Shown here one piece after another: positions 1-6,593 of a stretch of DNA of 21,620 nt. Source of the stretch: Pseudomonadota bacterium (GTDB lineage Bacteria; Pseudomonadota; Alphaproteobacteria; RF32; CAG-239); assembly GCA_021617435.1 (NCBI GenBank), contig JAJWCP010000008.1, positions 1-21,620 of the forward strand, written 5' to 3'. The position numbers were made by a program, and so were the translations under genes. Positions within the stretch are counted from its first letter, which is position 1. Every line of letters starts with the position of its first letter. The notes beneath the pieces are model-generated. The model was not told where the DNA came from. It saw only the letters and a program-made list of their open reading frames with translations, and did no database searches.

Positions 1-1
1 G

Positions 2-2245
2 TTGATAATGGCGGCGCTTGCCGTTTATATGGCGCTGATTACTTATCATCAGGCTGACCCCACTTTTAACAATCGCAACTCTAATGTGCCGCTCAACTTG
101 CTTGGCGGATTCGGCGCTGATTTATCGGAAGCGGTTTTGTTCGGATTCGGCGTTGCTTTGCCGCTGTTTTTGCTTGGCTTTTTTGTTTGGGGCTATCATC
201 TTGTGCGCTATGGCGCGGTTGAAGAATTTAAAGCCCGCTTGCTCGCATTTGTAGTCGGAGTTTTGAGCACCGCGACCTTGCTTAATTTAGTTTGCTATTA
301 TCGCTTTGGCAATTATGGCTTGGGCGGCAAACCGGCGTATCGTGCGGCGGCGTGGTTGCAAACTAATTTAAGCGCAACCGGTTTGCCTTATGCCAAATAT
401 ATTTTGGCGGCGGCGTTGTTGGTGCTGAGCGTTATGGCGCTTAATTTGGTGCTCGGCATAACTTTTAAAGATTGGTACAAGAGCTTGCGTTATGTTTGTG
501 TCAGTGTGGCGGTTTTTATTAAATACATTGCCAAAGCCTGCCTCAGCGTGGTTAAGTTTTTCCGTAAGCTGTTTGCCAAACCGCACGATGAACCAGAAGA
601 CGAGCAGCTTTTGCACCGTGAGCCGAGCTTAAAACCGGCAGCGGAAAACAAGCCTGAAATTCTAACCGCGCCTAAAGCCGCCACGCCTAAAAAAGCGCAT
701 GAAAAAACTGAAAAACCGGTTTCTGCGACAATTAAAGGCAAAAAAGATGACGGCTATTGTTACCCTGATATTAACCTGCTTTCGCGTCCGAAAGACAAGG
801 GTGGCAATGAAGTCAGCAAAAAAGAGCTTGAAGCGGTTGCCCATAATCTTGAAAATGTTTTGCAAGAGTTCGGAGTTGACGGACAGATTGTTAATGTTCG
901 CCCCGGACCGGTGGTAACTTTGTATGAGCTCCGCCCCAAGGCAGGTACCAAAACCGCGCGCGTTATTGGGCTTTCGGAAGATATTGCCCGCTCCATGAAG
1001 GTTGTTTCAGTGCGCATTGCGGTTGTTCCGGGGTCTGACACTATCGGTATTGAAATGCCTAACACTAAACGCGAAACCGTGTGGCTCAAAGATTTACTTT
1101 CTGATGACGAGTTTAAAAACAGCAAGAATACCTTAAACATAGTTTTGGGCAAAGATATCGGCGGTAAAAACACTTATGCCGATTTGGCAAAAATGCCGCA
1201 CTTGTTGGTTGCCGGTACTACCGGTTCCGGTAAGTCGGTCGGCGTAAACTCAATGATTCTGTCGCTTTTATATCGTATGCGCCCCGAAGAATGCAAGCTG
1301 ATTATGATTGACCCGAAAATGCTGGAGTTTTCAATGTATAACGGCATTCCGCATTTGCTTACTCCGGTTATTACCGATCCTGCCAAGGCGGTTATCGGTC
1401 TTAAATGGGCAGTGCGCGAGATGGAAGAACGTTATCGTAAAATGGCGCAGCTTAATGTGCGGAACATTGCCGGTTATAATCAAAAACTGAAAGAACTTAA
1501 AGAAAGCGGCGAAAAATTAACTCGTACCATTCAGGTGGGTTTTGACCCCGAAACCGGCGCTCCGATTTATGAAGAACAGGAAATTGATACCACTCCGCTT
1601 CCGTATATTGTGATTGTGGTTGATGAAATGGCCGATTTAATGCTGGTTGCCGGCAAAGAAGTTGAGGCGGCTATTCAGCGCTTGGCGCAAATGGCGCGTG
1701 CCGCCGGTTTGCACTTGATTATGTCTACTCAACGTCCGTCGGTTGACGTTATCACCGGTACCATTAAAGCTAACTTCCCGAGCCGTATCAGCTTTCAGGT
1801 TACATCCAAAATTGATAGCCGCACCATTTTAGGCGAGCAGGGAGCCGAACAGCTGTTAGGTATGGGCGATATGCTTTACATGCCCGCGGGTTTGCGTCCG
1901 CTCCGTGTTCACGGCAGTTTTGTAAAAGACAGCGAGGTTGAGGCGGTTGTTAACTTCTTAAAACAACAGCGCGCGCCGGAATATGTTGAGGCGGTAACCG
2001 AAGGCGAGCTTGATAGCAAAAACGGAGGCGCCGTGTTTGATAATACCGCGATGGGCGGCGGTGATGAAGATTTGTATTCGCAGGCGTTGGCGATTGTCCG
2101 TAATGATAAAAAAGCTTCAACCAGCTACATTCAGCGCAAGCTGCGCATCGGTTACAACCGCGCGGCGGCATTAATTGACCGCATGGAAGAAGAGGGCATA
2201 GTTTCCGCCGCCGATCATGTCGGCAGGCGTGAAGTTATCGGCTAA
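2..2245 (+). CDS. ftsK: DNA translocase FtsK (5'-truncated by window edge)
   Basis: FtsK/SpoIIIE-type translocase, a septum-anchored ATPase that pumps DNA during chromosome segregation and dimer resolution. The reading frame is open from base 2, and the first residues look like the end of a first membrane helix followed by the family motif ADPTFNN, so the true start lies upstream. Further membrane segments lie near residues 40-65, 78-100 and 130-152. A charged Lys/Pro/Ala-rich linker follows (about 190-245), then the motor domain. Walker A is GTTGSGKS (405-412) and Walker B is VIVVDE (about 537-542). The C-terminal winged-helix gamma domain (about 683-747) would read the polar KOPS-type sequences. 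It ends with a normal TAA. The visible 747 residues are near full length for the short-linker class. Identity is very secure; the start cannot be seen. Confidence 0.97.
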   Translation: MIMAALAVYMALITYHQADPTFNNRNSNVPLNLLGGFGADLSEAVLFGFGVALPLFLLGFFVWGYHLVRYGAVEEFKARLLAFVVGVLSTATLLNLVCYYRFGNYGLGGKPAYRAAAWLQTNLSATGLPYAKYILAAALLVLSVMALNLVLGITFKDWYKSLRYVCVSVAVFIKYIAKACLSVVKFFRKLFAKPHDEPEDEQLLHREPSLKPAAENKPEILTAPKAATPKKAHEKTEKPVSATIKGKKDDGYCYPDINLLSRPKDKGGNEVSKKELEAVAHNLENVLQEFGVDGQIVNVRPGPVVTLYELRPKAGTKTARVIGLSEDIARSMKVVSVRIAVVPGSDTIGIEMPNTKRETVWLKDLLSDDEFKNSKNTLNIVLGKDIGGKNTYADLAKMPHLLVAGTTGSGKSVGVNSMILSLLYRMRPEECKLIMIDPKMLEFSMYNGIPHLLTPVITDPAKAVIGLKWAVREMEERYRKMAQLNVRNIAGYNQKLKELKESGEKLTRTIQVGFDPETGAPIYEEQEIDTTPLPYIVIVVDEMADLMLVAGKEVEAAIQRLAQMARAAGLHLIMSTQRPSVDVITGTIKANFPSRISFQVTSKIDSRTILGEQGAEQLLGMGDMLYMPAGLRPLRVHGSFVKDSEVEAVVNFLKQQRAPEYVEAVTEGELDSKNGGAVFDNTAMGGGDEDLYSQALAIVRNDKKASTSYIQRKLRIGYNRAAALIDRMEEEGIVSAADHVGRREVIG

Positions 2246-2247
2246 CC

Positions 2248-2277
2248 TTTAATCAAAACTTGCATTTTTTGATTAAA
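2248..2277 (+). other. AT-rich stem-loop after ftsK
   Basis: TTTAATCAAAA (2248-2258) pairs perfectly with TTTTGATTAAA (2267-2277) around an 8-nt loop, directly after the ftsK stop. No T-run follows the stem, so it is at best a weak terminator. Its 3' half overlaps the spacer of the next gene's promoter and its loop carries that promoter's -35 element. Confidence 0.4.
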
Positions 2278-2288
2278 TGGCTTATAAT
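2260..2288 (+). promoter_or_regulatory. sigma70-type promoter of the Cys-rich secreted protein
   Basis: TTGCAT (2260-2265), a 17-bp spacer and a consensus TATAAT (2283-2288) lie upstream of the ATG at 2324. The predicted transcript starts near 2295, giving a leader of about 29 nt that includes the AGGGAG ribosome site at about 2309. The match to the sigma70 consensus is among the best in the window, so the small gene is probably transcribed on its own rather than by read-through from ftsK. Confidence 0.6.
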
Positions 2289-2323
2289 ATAATCATATTT
2301 TTACTAGTAGGGAGATTGACCTG

Positions 2324-2662
2324 ATGAAACATATAAAACTTAGCATTTTAGTTGCTGTGTTGGCTTGCGGCATTTGCGGCGCTGCTTTTGCCGGCGTTAC
2401 CTTTTTGCCGAGCTCGTCAAGCAGTGTCGGTAACGGCAGCCACAATAACAACGCCCAAACCTCTGATGCTCGTTGCCGCAGCGCGGGGTATGGCAACACC
2501 TCATGCGCAAGCGGCTTGGTTTTAAGAGAGCGCTGCCCGTACAATAGCTCATACTATAAAAGCTGCTGTCAAGCTGAATATAAATATACTCCGGCTCAAT
2601 GCACCAATGCCGGACTGCGAGCAAGCCGTAACAGTTGCGGCGGATATTATAAGTGTATTTAG
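2324..2662 (+). CDS. small secreted cysteine-rich protein, unknown function
   Basis: This 112-residue protein is not a family I can name. Residues 1-23 form a signal peptide (Lys-containing n-region, Leu/Val/Ala core, AFA cleavage site before Gly24), so the product is exported. A Ser/Asn-rich spacer (about 29-47) leads to a domain with eight cysteines. The domain looks like two degenerate repeats: C-x2-AGY-x3-SC followed by CPYNSSYYKSCC, then C-x2-AGL-x5-SC followed by GGYYKC. Even cysteine number and export suggest disulfide bonding in the periplasm or outside. Cys15 in VLAC could be read as a poor lipobox, so a lipoprotein is a less likely alternative. AGGGAG precedes the ATG at normal spacing. 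It converges with a pseudopilin-like gene across a shared terminator, and a functional link to that family is only a guess. Confidence 0.75.
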   Translation: MKHIKLSILVAVLACGICGAAFAGVTFLPSSSSSVGNGSHNNNAQTSDARCRSAGYGNTSCASGLVLRERCPYNSSYYKSCCQAEYKYTPAQCTNAGLRASRNSCGGYYKCI

Positions 2663-2680
2663 CGCTTGTTTGTAACTCTT

Positions 2681-2720
2681 AAAAAAAAGCCTGACTTATT
2701 AATTTAAGTCAGGCTTTTTT
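2681..2720. terminator. bidirectional Rho-independent terminator
   Basis: GCCTGACTTA (2689-2698) pairs perfectly with TAAGTCAGGC (2705-2714) around a 6-nt loop. The stem is flanked by eight A on the left and six T on the right, so it works in both directions. It sits between two convergent genes, the Cys-rich protein (+) and the pseudopilin (-), and ends both units. Confidence 0.9.
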
Positions 2721-2724
2721 ACGT

Positions 2725-3441
2725 TTAATCCCATAAAATATACAGTTCGCTGACCTTATTGTTGCACAGGTTGTCAATATCATTAAGGGTTAAATTACGC
2801 AGACAGCGTCGTGATTGGTCGCAATAATTATCACCGGCAAGCCAACCGAAGTGTGAAGCTTCATCAATATTATAAGCTACTACCCATTTAAGGTTGGCGG
2901 AATTTTCTTTGGCAACGGTTATAATATTGCGGCAAGAGTTAATGTCTAAGAAGCTGTTTTTGGTACTAAAAGAAATGCCGTAATTGTAAGTGTTGTCAGC
3001 CTTATCTTTTGTGTAAACCCTAATTTTATTATTAAAAATATCAAACAAAGCGTCGGGGTAGCTATATTGATTATATTTTATTCCATCGGGGATTAAGCCC
3101 AATTTATATAAAGTTATAGCATGATGTTTTATGTTTTCTTCTTTTGCTCCGAGTTGGCTTACCATTTGCAGAGAATTGTTAATCAACATATTTATGGATT
3201 CGGCATGCTTGTTGAGCTTATATTTCATCATCGCTTTGCTATAGCCGGCAATCGCCCCGACAGATAAAACCCCGATAATTGCCAATACGCCGAGCATTTC
3301 CACCATACTCCGACCGGCGCTCGCGTCTGGCGGGCACCTGCTTGTAACTTTTTTTCTTATGTAACTGTTTGTACACCGCGAAAAAAAGTTACTGCGCATT
3401 TGCCTCAGCATCCGCAAGCTTTGACTAATTTTATTATACAT
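2725..3441 (-). CDS. type IV pseudopilin-like protein, copy 1 (long leader)
   Basis: This 238-residue protein has a prepilin-type N-terminus. The motif G43-R44-S-M-V-E48 is followed by a hydrophobic helix (about residues 49-66) and the basic stretch KYKLNKHAE. By family knowledge a prepilin peptidase would cut after Gly43 and leave mature Glu5 (here E48) in place. Position +1 is Arg rather than the usual Phe/Met. The C-terminal part matches copies 2 and 3 only at landmarks: LIPDGIKYN, DIFNNKI, a CR..I..AKE segment and late paired cysteines. The leader of 43 residues is far longer than in the other copies (6-7) and contains a palindromic DNA element. I kept the ATG at 3441 because GAGAGG stands 10 nt upstream and the shared promoter block lies at the same distance as in the other copies. 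No secretion or pilus assembly genes are nearby. Confidence 0.8.
   Translation of the reverse strand: MYNKISQSLRMLRQMRSNFFSRCTNSYIRKKVTSRCPPDASAGRSMVEMLGVLAIIGVLSVGAIAGYSKAMMKYKLNKHAESINMLINNSLQMVSQLGAKEENIKHHAITLYKLGLIPDGIKYNQYSYPDALFDIFNNKIRVYTKDKADNTYNYGISFSTKNSFLDINSCRNIITVAKENSANLKWVVAYNIDEASHFGWLAGDNYCDQSRRCLRNLTLNDIDNLCNNKVSELYILWD
3344..3392. repeat. 49-bp inverted repeat inside the pseudopilin 1 leader
   Basis: GTAACTTTTTTTC (3344-3356) and GAAAAAAAGTTAC (3380-3392) are perfect 13-bp inverted arms separated by 23 bp. The element lies wholly within the coding sequence for the leader peptide, before the conserved GRSMVEM motif. Copies 2 and 3 have no equivalent. I saw no second copy in the window, so a small mobile repeat is possible but not shown. 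Confidence 0.7.
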
Positions 3442-3486
3442 GAGCTAAAATCCTCTCAAAAGTTAGTTTTGAGAAGATTTTAGCTC
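3442..3486 (-). repeat. inverted repeat covering -10 and ribosome site of pseudopilin 1
   Basis: GAGCTAAAATC (3442-3452) with TCTCAAAA (3454-3461) pairs with TTTTGAGA (3467-3474) and GATTTTAGCTC (3476-3486). That gives 19 base pairs with a single mismatch and a 5-nt loop. On the minus strand it ends at the base before the ATG. The 3' arm holds the GAGAGG ribosome site and the 5' arm holds the proposed -10 TAAAAT. Depending on the transcription start, only the inner 8-bp hairpin may appear in the mRNA, where it would partly cover the ribosome site. Confidence 0.7.
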
Positions 3487-3535
3487 GCGTTTTTTTTTTG
3501 CAATATTTACGAGTCCGTGCTGTGCATAAGTTGTA
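3477..3535 (-). promoter_or_regulatory. shared pseudopilin promoter block, copy 1
   Basis: On the minus strand TTGCAA (plus 3498-3503) and TAAAAT (plus 3477-3482) are separated by 15 bp, eight of them from an A10 tract (T10 at 3490-3499). Upstream are GANTC (3511-3515) and TTATGCACA, a perfect TTATNCACA DnaA-box match (3521-3529). The 46-bp block 3490-3535 recurs with a few substitutions before copies 2 and 3. The conservation is seen directly; promoter function is inferred from position and the -10 match. Confidence 0.6.
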
Positions 3536-3540
3536 TAGAA

Positions 3541-4893
3541 TTAATTGTCAATTCGTTTAACTTTGGCGCAAAAAACATTGTCATTATTGCTGAAAACTAA
3601 ATCGCAATTATAAAAATCGGCAATACATTTAACAATGGAAAGTCCGATGCCGTTGCCTTTTTCATTTTGACCGGCAATCCGGAAAAATCTTTGTCCGAGC
3701 TTACTTAAATCAGATTTGCTTATATTAACGCCGGAATTGCATACTTGCACATAATTTGCTCCGATATTAACGCTGACGGTTGCTTTTTCAGGGCTGTATT
3801 TTATGGCATTATCCAACAAATTGCGCAACAAGAGCTCAGCCAATGTTGAGTTGCCGGTGTTGAACGCTCCGCTTCCGGCGTTGTTAATTTTAACAGTAAT
3901 ATTTTTGGCTGAAACATCGGTTTTATATTCATTAACCAGCTGTTCGCAGATTAGTTTCCAATCAATATGCTCCGAGCCGGCAATGCTTGTTTGGAGCGAC
4001 GTTTCCAATCTTGACAACGCCAAAAGCTGTTCAACCAAACGAGTGGCGCGATTAATCCCTTGCTCCAGTTTGTTTAATGCCGATTCGCGCGCGGGTTCGT
4101 CATCTGCTGAAAGTTTAGCCACATCAAGCTGAATTTTAAGCGCCGTCAACGGAGTGCGCAATTCATGCGCCGCATCGGAAATAAATCGGCGCTCACGTTG
4201 CAAAAGCAGATTAACTTTTTCTAATAAATTATTTATGGCGTTGGTTAAAGGTTTAACCTCAGGCGGAGTATTTTCATCATTAATCTGGCTTAAATTATCG
4301 GCTTTACGCAGAGCAATATCATTGGCCAGTTTTCGTAATGATTTAAACTCAAGCTCAATCAACGCAATCACCGCAAGCAGTAAAACAATCAGTCCGATTG
4401 CCCATGGGGTCATAAATTCTTCCAACATATCCCATGCTATATCTTCACGGTATTCAAGTTCTTGCCCGACGGCAATCCTGAATTTTCCGTCGGTTGATTT
4501 TATCCAAAGCAGACGCCAGTTTTCGCCGCGTACTTTTTGCTTTACAAAACTGCCGTATGTGTTTTGGTAAGCAAAGTTTTTGCCGTTCTCGTCATCATGA
4601 AAAATTTTGTGTCCTTCGGCATCAAAAACAGCAAAGCCGATAGCCTCATCTTCATCATCGGCGCCCTGAATATTATCAAGCAGTTTGTCGGTTATCTTTT
4701 GAGTGTTTTGATTTATACGGCTCCAGTCGGTTCCGGCTAATTGCCGCGCCAGGGCTATTTGATATGTGTCAAAAAACTCGTCAATATTTTCTTTGGTTTC
4801 AGACCATGCCAAAATTCCGGCGCAACTCCAAACCACGCAGGATATAATCGTAAAAAATAAAATCAAGCGCAACCGCATGCTTAATTTTTTCAT
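3541..4893 (-). CDS. qseC: sensor histidine kinase QseC-like
   Basis: This 450-residue inner-membrane kinase would phosphorylate the QseB-like regulator encoded just before it. Membrane helices at about 9-30 and 162-181 bracket a periplasmic domain with an acidic cluster, DDEDE, at about 79-83. A HAMP-like linker follows. The H box is FISDAAHELRTPL with His243, the N box NLLDNAIKYSP is at 358-368, and the G2 box GNGIGLSIVK is at 413-422. The G1 region reads NSGVNIS (386-392) instead of the usual DxGxGI, as in some heavy-metal or QseC-type kinases. Its ATG overlaps the qseB stop in an ATGA, with GGAGGA in the end of qseB, so translation is coupled. The gene order ygiW-qseB-qseC is that of the enterobacterial operon, which supports the name. 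The actual signal cannot be read from sequence. Confidence 0.85.
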   Translation of the reverse strand: MKKLSMRLRLILFFTIISCVVWSCAGILAWSETKENIDEFFDTYQIALARQLAGTDWSRINQNTQKITDKLLDNIQGADDEDEAIGFAVFDAEGHKIFHDDENGKNFAYQNTYGSFVKQKVRGENWRLLWIKSTDGKFRIAVGQELEYREDIAWDMLEEFMTPWAIGLIVLLLAVIALIELEFKSLRKLANDIALRKADNLSQINDENTPPEVKPLTNAINNLLEKVNLLLQRERRFISDAAHELRTPLTALKIQLDVAKLSADDEPARESALNKLEQGINRATRLVEQLLALSRLETSLQTSIAGSEHIDWKLICEQLVNEYKTDVSAKNITVKINNAGSGAFNTGNSTLAELLLRNLLDNAIKYSPEKATVSVNIGANYVQVCNSGVNISKSDLSKLGQRFFRIAGQNEKGNGIGLSIVKCIADFYNCDLVFSNNDNVFCAKVKRIDN

Positions 4894-5549
4894 TTGTCCT
4901 CCAAAATATAACCCAGTTTATTTACGGTTTTTACAATGTCTTTTCCTAATTTTTTGCGTAAATAATGGATATGAACTTCCACGGCGTTGCTGGCAACGTC
5001 TTCATCCCACGAGTAAAGTTTTTGCTCAATGCTGCCTTTGCTCATAACCCGATTGCGATTATAAAGCAGAAGTTCCAGCAAAGCGGTTTCTTTAGGGGCT
5101 AAAAAAATTTCTTTACCGTTGAGCAAAGTCTGTTTGGTATGCGGATTAAAAGATATGTTTTTATATTTAATAATTTCGCTGATTTCACCGCTGCTTCGGC
5201 GGATTAAGGCATTTAAGCGGGCAACAACTTCGCCGAGTGAAAACGGCTTACTTAAATAATCATCGGCGCCAAGGTTCAGCCCGTTAATTTTATCATTTAC
5301 ATCGCCTCGGGCAGTAAGAATTAAAATCGGTTCTTTACGTTTTCGGGCGCGCCATTGTCGCAAAATATCCAAGCCGTCAATTTCCGGCAGGGTCAAATCA
5401 AGGACGACCGCGTCATAACCAGACTGCAACAAAGCTTCTTGCCCGTCTTTGCCGTTATCAAACCAATCGGCGGTGAAACCTGATTTATTCAGTCCTGTTT
5501 TTAAGCCGTCGCCGATTAACGGGTCGTCCTCAATTATCAATATGCGCAT
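4890..5549 (-). CDS. qseB: OmpR/PhoB-family response regulator QseB-like
   Basis: This 219-residue DNA-binding regulator is partner to the kinase that follows. The receiver domain (1-115) has the acidic pair D8/D9, phospho-acceptor D51 in VVLDLTLP, T79 and K101 (KPF). The C-terminal winged helix (about 125-219) has a recognition region VEVHIHYLRKKLG. I chose the ATG at 5549, giving MRILIIEDD, because TAGGTAGGG stands just upstream and overlaps the ygiW stop. An in-frame TTG at 5555 is less likely. The gene lies 13 nt after ygiW and overlaps qseC by 4 nt, so the three form one operon. QseB and PmrA are known to bind paired CTTAAG-like half-sites, and such a box lies upstream of this operon, consistent with autoregulation. 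Confidence 0.88.
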   Translation of the reverse strand: MRILIIEDDPLIGDGLKTGLNKSGFTADWFDNGKDGQEALLQSGYDAVVLDLTLPEIDGLDILRQWRARKRKEPILILTARGDVNDKINGLNLGADDYLSKPFSLGEVVARLNALIRRSSGEISEIIKYKNISFNPHTKQTLLNGKEIFLAPKETALLELLLYNRNRVMSKGSIEQKLYSWDEDVASNAVEVHIHYLRKKLGKDIVKTVNKLGYILEDK

Positions 5550-5562
5550 GCGCAAACCCTAC

Positions 5563-5907
5563 CTATTTTTTAAGTTCAATACTGTCTACATCAATTTCGG
5601 TATTGAACATATCTTTGTCAACTTCACCCTTAACAGTTACCACATCTTGCGGCGTAACGTCAAGTCCTCGCCAGTCGTCATCGTCAATTTCTATGGTAAT
5701 GCTGCCGGTGGCGTCTTTTAACAAATATTTTTCGCCGCCCAAACTTTTTTCAATTTGCCCGTTGATAACAACCGGAGCATCGTCTTTCATTTGCAGAGCC
5801 TCGGCGATGGTTGAAGCCTCAGGCGTTGGCCCTTGAAAAGCGGCATTAGCGCCTGATGAAAAGCTGATAATCAATGCCAAAGCTGAAACAGAAAGAAGTT
5901 TATTCAT
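5563..5907 (-). CDS. ygiW: YgiW/YdeI-family periplasmic OB-fold (BOF) protein
   Basis: This 114-residue exported protein is of the bacterial OB-fold (BOF) family, whose members are linked to stress tolerance and, in enterobacteria, to QseC signalling. The signal peptide spans 1-22, with cleavage after ANA. The mature part carries the family pattern: GPTPEAST, VVINGQIEKSLGGEKYLLKD, a Gly-containing ITIEIDDDDWRG strand, and GEVDKDMFNTEIDVDSIEL near the end. AGGAG precedes the ATG at 8 nt. It is first in the ygiW-qseB-qseC operon, as in Escherichia and Salmonella, so a role as periplasmic partner or modulator of the kinase is likely but not shown here. Confidence 0.88.
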   Translation of the reverse strand: MNKLLSVSALALIISFSSGANAAFQGPTPEASTIAEALQMKDDAPVVINGQIEKSLGGEKYLLKDATGSITIEIDDDDWRGLDVTPQDVVTVKGEVDKDMFNTEIDVDSIELKK

Positions 5908-5966
5908 GTTATTTCTCCTAATATGGTTAATTTGTTTTGTTTACATATCAAGCTAAACATTGTGAA

Positions 5967-5983
5967 CTTAAGGAACGCTTAAG
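5967..5983 (-). promoter_or_regulatory. CTTAAG-N5-CTTAAG box (likely QseB/PmrA-type site)
   Basis: Two exact CTTAAG hexamers (5967-5972 and 5978-5983) are spaced by 5 bp. This is the layout known for PmrA/QseB-type regulators (YTTAAK-N5-YTTAAK). It lies 60 bp upstream of the ygiW ATG. A weak -10 candidate, TATGTA or GATATG, falls about 18-20 bp downstream on the minus strand. This is the expected place for autoactivation of the ygiW-qseBC operon. Confidence 0.65.
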
Positions 5984-5990
5984 GGATATA

Positions 5991-6020
5991 AAAAAGCCCG
6001 TGTGTTAAAACACGAGCTTT
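5991..6020 (-). terminator. Rho-independent terminator of the ankyrin-like gene
   Basis: Bases 5996-6003 (GCCCGTGT) pair with 6010-6017 (ACACGAGC) with one mismatch and a 6-nt loop. On the minus strand the stem is followed by TTTTTTATA. It ends the gene at 6454-6041 before the ygiW promoter region. Confidence 0.75.
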
Positions 6021-6040
6021 ACATTTCACCGGAACTTCAG

Positions 6041-6454
6041 TCAAGCAACTTTTTTTCCTTTTTCTGCGGCATGGCGGGCTTCTGCTTGCTGCTGTCTTTC
6101 TGCATATAGGTCAGCGCTGGTTTTGCCGCCGAACGAGCGTAACAGTTCATCAACTTCAGCAGATTTCCGACCTTCAGGGCGGAAAGAGTTTCCATTCTCG
6201 TAATTGAGATCCATTATTCTTTTCTCAATCGGGAAGGTCTGCTCATCATCTTCATTGGTGCTGCGAGTTTGCAACATGAAGATACCGTTTCCGTTAGGAT
6301 TGGCGCCGATTGTCAGCAGTCGTTTGATTTCTTCAATGTCCTGCTTCTTGACTGCCTCACCGAGCTGATGGTTGAGGGTTATCTCTGCTGTTCTCTGCTC
6401 TTCATACGTTGCCTTCTTCCTGGAAGAAAACAAATCCTTAAAAAAATTCGTCAT
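6041..6454 (-). CDS. small ankyrin-repeat-like protein
   Basis: This 137-residue soluble protein has no signal peptide. Residues 31-54 (LGEAVKKQDIEEIKRLLTIG, then ANPNG) form a recognisable ankyrin repeat. A segment near 105-118 (VDELLRSFGGKTSADL) resembles the closing helix pair of an ankyrin fold. The middle is irregular, so at most two or three repeats are present. The tail (about 118-137) is rich in Gln/Ala/Glu and basic residues and probably helical. I prefer the ATG at 6454 over an in-frame GTG at 6511, because the best promoter has its -10 at 6502-6507, downstream of that GTG. No strong ribosome site is visible. It is a single-gene unit with its own promoter and terminator. A protein-binding role is likely; the partner is unknown. 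Confidence 0.7.
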   Translation of the reverse strand: MTNFFKDLFSSRKKATYEEQRTAEITLNHQLGEAVKKQDIEEIKRLLTIGANPNGNGIFMLQTRSTNEDDEQTFPIEKRIMDLNYENGNSFRPEGRKSAEVDELLRSFGGKTSADLYAERQQQAEARHAAEKGKKVA

Positions 6455-6501
6455 AATTTTATGATTTTTGGTCGTCGGGTAATAATTTATTTTAGAACCT
6501 G

Positions 6502-6530
6502 ATAATAACACATATTTTTGTCACATTCAA
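6502..6530 (-). promoter_or_regulatory. promoter of the ankyrin-like gene
   Basis: On the minus strand TTGAAT (plus 6525-6530), a 17-bp spacer and TATTAT (plus 6502-6507) predict a transcript starting near 6495, about 40 nt before the ATG at 6454. This decides the start codon of that gene. Confidence 0.5.
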
Positions 6531-6540
6531 TACTTTTGTC

Positions 6541-6569
6541 AAAAAATATACCCGCCGAGGTGCGGCGGG
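6541..6569 (-). terminator. Rho-independent terminator of gltX-cysS
   Basis: CCCGCCG (6551-6557) pairs with CGGCGGG (6563-6569) around a 5-nt loop. On the minus strand TATATTTTTT follows. It stands 24 bp beyond the cysS stop. Confidence 0.9.
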
Positions 6570-6593
6570 CGGGTTATTCCGTAAAGTAATAAG

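Noticed and set aside
760..1173. 137-codon open frame on the minus strand
   Set aside because: It lies inside ftsK over the well-conserved motor domain, with no start signals; a shadow frame.
3442..3499. Long hairpin followed by T10 on the plus strand, looking like a Rho-independent terminator
   Set aside because: No plus-strand gene needs it: the Cys-rich gene ends at its own terminator at 2681-2720, and copy 1 is antisense. The T10 recurs as part of the conserved block before all three minus-strand genes, even where the hairpin differs, so it belongs to the promoter side.
4154..4570. 138-codon open frame on the plus strand
   Set aside because: Antisense to the conserved kinase core of qseC; Ser-rich shadow composition and no ribosome site.
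6455..6511. GTG start extending the ankyrin-like protein by 19 residues
   Set aside because: The best promoter has its -10 at 6502-6507, so the GTG would lie upstream of the transcript start. The added residues also do not look like coding sequence.
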